This document shows positions 61,262-64,000 of a stretch of 64,000 bases of DNA, in pieces. The notes under the pieces were generated by a model. It was not told where the DNA came from. It searched no databases and saw only the letters and a program-made list of their open reading frames with translations. Source of the stretch: Aurantiochytrium sp. KH105. Taxonomy: Eukaryota; Sar; Bigyra; Thraustochytrida; Thraustochytriidae. The stretch lies in assembly GCA_003116975.1 (NCBI GenBank), contig BGKB01000055.1, positions 1-64,000 on the forward strand, written 5' to 3'. Position 1 is the stretch's first letter; each line of letters begins with the position of its first letter. The position numbers were made by a program, and so were the translations under genes.

Positions 61262-64000
61262 TTAGCCGGTCCGAGCCTTTTTCGAGTTTGCGTCGGCCTC
61301 GAGCGTCGTCGTGGACGGCGGTGCGTCTGATGCGAGGGCAGAGCCCGATGCTGCTGCTGTTGCTGCGTCTTGAGGTTGTTTCTGCGACATTGCACCAGAC
61401 GACCCTTGCTGGTGATTGCGACCCCCATCAACTTCGTCGTGCAGAGACGTGGACGAAGGCGCATCCGAAGAAGAGGAGGCCGAAGATACCTTCTCCGTCG
61501 TCGTGGGTGGCGCCGAGGACCCAGTCGCTGAGTCAGCTTGGGGAGAAGAAGAAGGCGACGCCGGCGGAGAGCCCTTTTTGGCTTCGTCATTGGATCCCAA
61601 GGATTTGGTATCGACGACGAGGCGGAGACTCTTTGCCTTACGCTTATTTTTGCGCCCGCCATTGATGCCGCCAAATCCACGTCCGCCATCGTGGTCCTCG
61701 TCCTCGTCGTCCTCAATGTCCTCCTCCATGGCATCGGCAGCGTCAGCAGCAGCCGCAGCAGCATTCTTCCGGGCGTCCATGCCGCGCTGCATGCGACGGA
61801 ACGTCGAAGAGGCCGCCGCCTCGTCTTCTGTAGAAGACGTACCGTTTGCAAGCCTGGCATTGTTGTTTGCGTTTGCCTGACCCTCATCGTCGCCGTCGTT
61901 GCGCTGGTTAAAGTACACGTCCTCGTCCTGCGAGAGCTGCCAACCGTGCTCACCAAAAGGACGAAAGTCGCCATTGGCAACGGTGCCGGCACCTCCAGAT
62001 GAAGACGCAACCTCGGAAATGCCGAGAAGCGACGGCCGGCCCTGGCGCTGGTGCTGGAGACGCACATAGCCGTCGCCCGAACCAACGACATTGGAAATAT
62101 TGGCTGTCGAGTCCAAGTTATTGGCGTCGTAGGTTTCCTTGAGCCGCGCATAAGTCTCGACGTAGTCAATGCCAGAGAGCTTGTCACCAAAGTTCTCGAC
62201 AATATACTTGATGAGAAGACGAATCTTTTCCATGCGCACAAACTCGAGGAGCTCAATGATGGCGGAGTTGATGAGGTTGTTGCGCGGGCCATTCGAGACA
62301 AACACCTCGAAAATAGGCGCGAAAAGGTTGAGCTTGACAATGTGACGGTTATAAAAGTCGTCCTTGAGTCCAACGCAAGTCCGCGCGAAGCGAATGGCCC
62401 CCAGAACGAGATGCTTGTCACGCGAATACAAAAGGCGCAGCACCTTGTCCACGATGTCCTGATTGAGCACAAAGTACTTGACGCGGAATCCGTGGGTCTG
62501 CACGCAAAAGGACAGGAGCTCCGTGATATGATGCTCTGCGACGCGCGCTGTTTCGGCCGCCTTGCGCTCGAGCAGGCGTTCCTGCGGAGAATGGGCCATT
62601 GTGGTCGTGTGCGCGTCGAGGAGACCACTGCACATGACGAGCTCGTATCCACGGGAAGCGGACGAAAACGGAGCGCGATTGCCCACCGCGCCCTGCAGCG
62701 GCGACGCGCTCCCAGCCCGATCGGTCTCCTTTCCTGTGCCGGCATTGCGTACCTTTTGTCGCTTGACGCGAAGCATTTCGAGGGGAAGGACGAGCCACCA
62801 AATGTAGTGATCGTAGAATAAGGTGAGAAAGCTTTCTTTTTCGGCGGCCTCCATGGTCTCCGGGTCCAAAAGCATCCTGAGAATCTCCATGGCCTGCGCC
62901 TGCATACCTGCCTCGGGATCGAAGACGAGTCGCTTGAGCAGCTGTGCCATGAGGCTTAGCGGAGGCCGCTCGCCGTTTTGTAGTGTCTCGGGCTGCGCAA
63001 ACAGGTCCATTTGCCGCTGCAACTTCACGCGAATAGGGGTGTGCACGTCGTCGAGCAGCTTATTCAGCACCTCGTAGGCGCGCACACGCGGAGACTGCGG
63101 CTTGGTCTTTTCCGTGAGAATAAAGGAGCGCAGTTGCGTCGGGTCGTGGTCGAGCGCGAGTTTGAGAATGTCGCCAATGTTTAGTCTTTCTTGTACGGAG
63201 GAGTTGGGGTCTCCGAGGATGCGCTCGAAGATTCCGAAAAAGTTCTCGCCCTTTTTCATGAGGGAGCGGTAAAAGGCGTTTCGCGCGGGGACCTGCATTT
63301 TCTTGGCGAGCGAACAGAGCTCCTGTAAGCATCCGACGGCGTCGTTGCGTGTTTCGGGCGGCGTGTCGTCTGCGCGCATCAGGGCAAAAATGTTGTGGAG
63401 GTAGTGAGGGTCCGAGTGCAGCGCGTTAGCAATTTGCATGCCGTTGTTGGCGTCCATGTCATTAATAATGCTCGCCGTGCCCTCGTCCATGGTCCGCGGC
63501 ATCACAGCGTCCCTGAGGAACCGAATACGAAAGCTTTGGTGGATCTTGCGAAGCGTTTCAGGATCTTCGATGGGAACCACCACCTTGTGCTGCACGTGTT
63601 TGCGCAGAAATTCGCGGTGCTCTGGCTTGGGCTTGACTTCCGGATCGTACTCGAGAACGCCCACAATGTCCTCAAAATATTCATCGGAAAGAATCTCCTC
63701 CAAGAAGACTGGCTCGTTGTAAAGCACCAGCGTGCGAATGATTGAATACAGCGTATACAAGCTGTGCAAGTCTTGCTTTTGCTCACATTCGTGAAAAAGG
63801 TCCAGAAGAGCACGGAGATAGGTGACGCGCGCAGCATTCGGGTCTGCGTCCGCATCATTGCGTTCGTCCTCGCACGCACTGCTGCCCCGAGAATCACCTT
63901 CTTCGTCGAGCCCCGGCGTGCTTCCCTCGCCGCCGCGCTCTTCCAATTCGTTGGACGCCGAGGTCGTGCTACTGCTGCTGCTGCTACCCGTGCTGCCGCC
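61262..64000 (-). CDS. SMEK: PP4R3/SMEK/Psy2, protein phosphatase 4 regulatory subunit 3, 5' end off window
   Basis: Open from the window edge (64000) to the stop at 61262; the first in-window Met is not the real start, so the entry is partial and the N-terminal EVH1/PH-like domain should lie beyond the window. Visible: LYTLYSIIRTLVLYNEPVFLEEILSD and EYFEDIVGVLEYDPE, then KPEHREFLRK, VVVPIEDPETLRKIHQSFRI, RFLRDAV, and armadillo-like repeats including NNLINSAIIELLEFVRMEKI and KYFVLNQDIVDKVLRLLYSR. These are SMEK blocks in order. Known role: targets PP4 catalytic subunit with PP4R2 to substrates in DNA damage response and gluconeogenic signalling. The C-terminus is a Ser/Asp-rich low-complexity tail. 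Confidence 0.95.
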   Translation of the reverse strand, partial: GGSTGSSSSSSTTSASNELEERGGEGSTPGLDEEGDSRGSSACEDERNDADADPNAARVTYLRALLDLFHECEQKQDLHSLYTLYSIIRTLVLYNEPVFLEEILSDEYFEDIVGVLEYDPEVKPKPEHREFLRKHVQHKVVVPIEDPETLRKIHQSFRIRFLRDAVMPRTMDEGTASIINDMDANNGMQIANALHSDPHYLHNIFALMRADDTPPETRNDAVGCLQELCSLAKKMQVPARNAFYRSLMKKGENFFGIFERILGDPNSSVQERLNIGDILKLALDHDPTQLRSFILTEKTKPQSPRVRAYEVLNKLLDDVHTPIRVKLQRQMDLFAQPETLQNGERPPLSLMAQLLKRLVFDPEAGMQAQAMEILRMLLDPETMEAAEKESFLTLFYDHYIWWLVLPLEMLRVKRQKVRNAGTGKETDRAGSASPLQGAVGNRAPFSSASRGYELVMCSGLLDAHTTTMAHSPQERLLERKAAETARVAEHHITELLSFCVQTHGFRVKYFVLNQDIVDKVLRLLYSRDKHLVLGAIRFARTCVGLKDDFYNRHIVKLNLFAPIFEVFVSNGPRNNLINSAIIELLEFVRMEKIRLLIKYIVENFGDKLSGIDYVETYARLKETYDANNLDSTANISNVVGSGDGYVRLQHQRQGRPSLLGISEVASSSGGAGTVANGDFRPFGEHGWQLSQDEDVYFNQRNDGDDEGQANANNNARLANGTSSTEDEAAASSTFRRMQRGMDARKNAAAAAADAADAMEEDIEDDEDEDHDGGRGFGGINGGRKNKRKAKSLRLVVDTKSLGSNDEAKKGSPPASPSSSPQADSATGSSAPPTTTEKVSSASSSSDAPSSTSLHDEVDGGRNHQQGSSGAMSQKQPQDAATAAASGSALASDAPPSTTTLEADANSKKARTG

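Noticed and set aside
61246-62745. 499-codon minus-strand frame alternative to PP4R3
   Set aside because: Arg/Ser/Thr-rich off-frame reading of PP4R3, which has the family motifs in the other frame.

Overview
This is a nuclear window from a eukaryotic microbe, GC-rich, gene-dense and intron-poor. It holds eukaryote-only housekeeping genes (Dim1, UFD1, CSN8, BOP1, PP4R3, myotubularin, PIH1, MAPR), short GT-AG introns in only three genes, very short intergenic gaps and many tetranucleotide microsatellites (CAGG, CTTG, GCTA, CCTTG). The style fits a labyrinthulomycete/thraustochytrid stramenopile best. That assignment is inference from gene style; there is no rRNA, tRNA or other marker gene to confirm it. 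I saw no CRISPR array, operon or intact transposon.

Layout. 0.2-7.2 kb: two leucine-rich-repeat genes side by side on the minus strand. One is an intronless membrane-anchored LRR protein with what looks like a bacterial-type NEL ubiquitin-ligase domain plus a U-box-like segment. The other is a secreted, probably GPI-anchored LRR protein built from 17 exons, in which 15 internal exons each encode one repeat with phase-2 borders. 7.8-18 kb (plus): Dim1 rRNA dimethylase, a beta-sandwich/acidic-tail protein, a type II membrane sulfotransferase, and a TPR protein ending in two copies of a short motif. 18-23.6 kb: a gene-poor low-complexity stretch. 23.6-32 kb: a KIX/PP2A-B56-like fusion (+), an Asn/Gln-rich protein with a UAP56-binding motif (-), UFD1 (+), and a polyQ protein with two RFxV motifs (-). 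32-36 kb: a PIH1-domain chaperone adaptor and an EF-hand gene with two introns. 36.7-41 kb: a tandem pair of Gfo/Idh/MocA dehydrogenases and a CSN8-like subunit. 41.3-46.7 kb (minus): BOP1 and a domesticated Tc1/mariner-like transposase derivative that has lost a catalytic Asp. 47.2-50 kb: a relic field with a broken nuclease-kinase gene and ankyrin fragments. 50.5-64 kb: SYLF protein, myotubularin, a coiled-coil protein, a MAPR heme protein, a RanBP2-ZnF/IQ/LRR protein and PP4R3, which runs off the window end.

Functionally most of the window is core cell biology: ribosome maturation (Dim1, BOP1), ubiquitin/Cdc48/COP9 (UFD1, CSN8, NEL/U-box), PP2A/PP4 signalling (B56-like, PP4R3), HSP90 co-chaperoning (PIH1) and phosphoinositides (MTM, SYLF). 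The most unusual parts are the LRR pair at the left end, the KIX-B56 fusion, the inactivated transposase and the nuclease-kinase relic. Where the longest open frame began at a non-ATG codon or in low-complexity sequence, I moved the start to the best ATG and say so in the entry.
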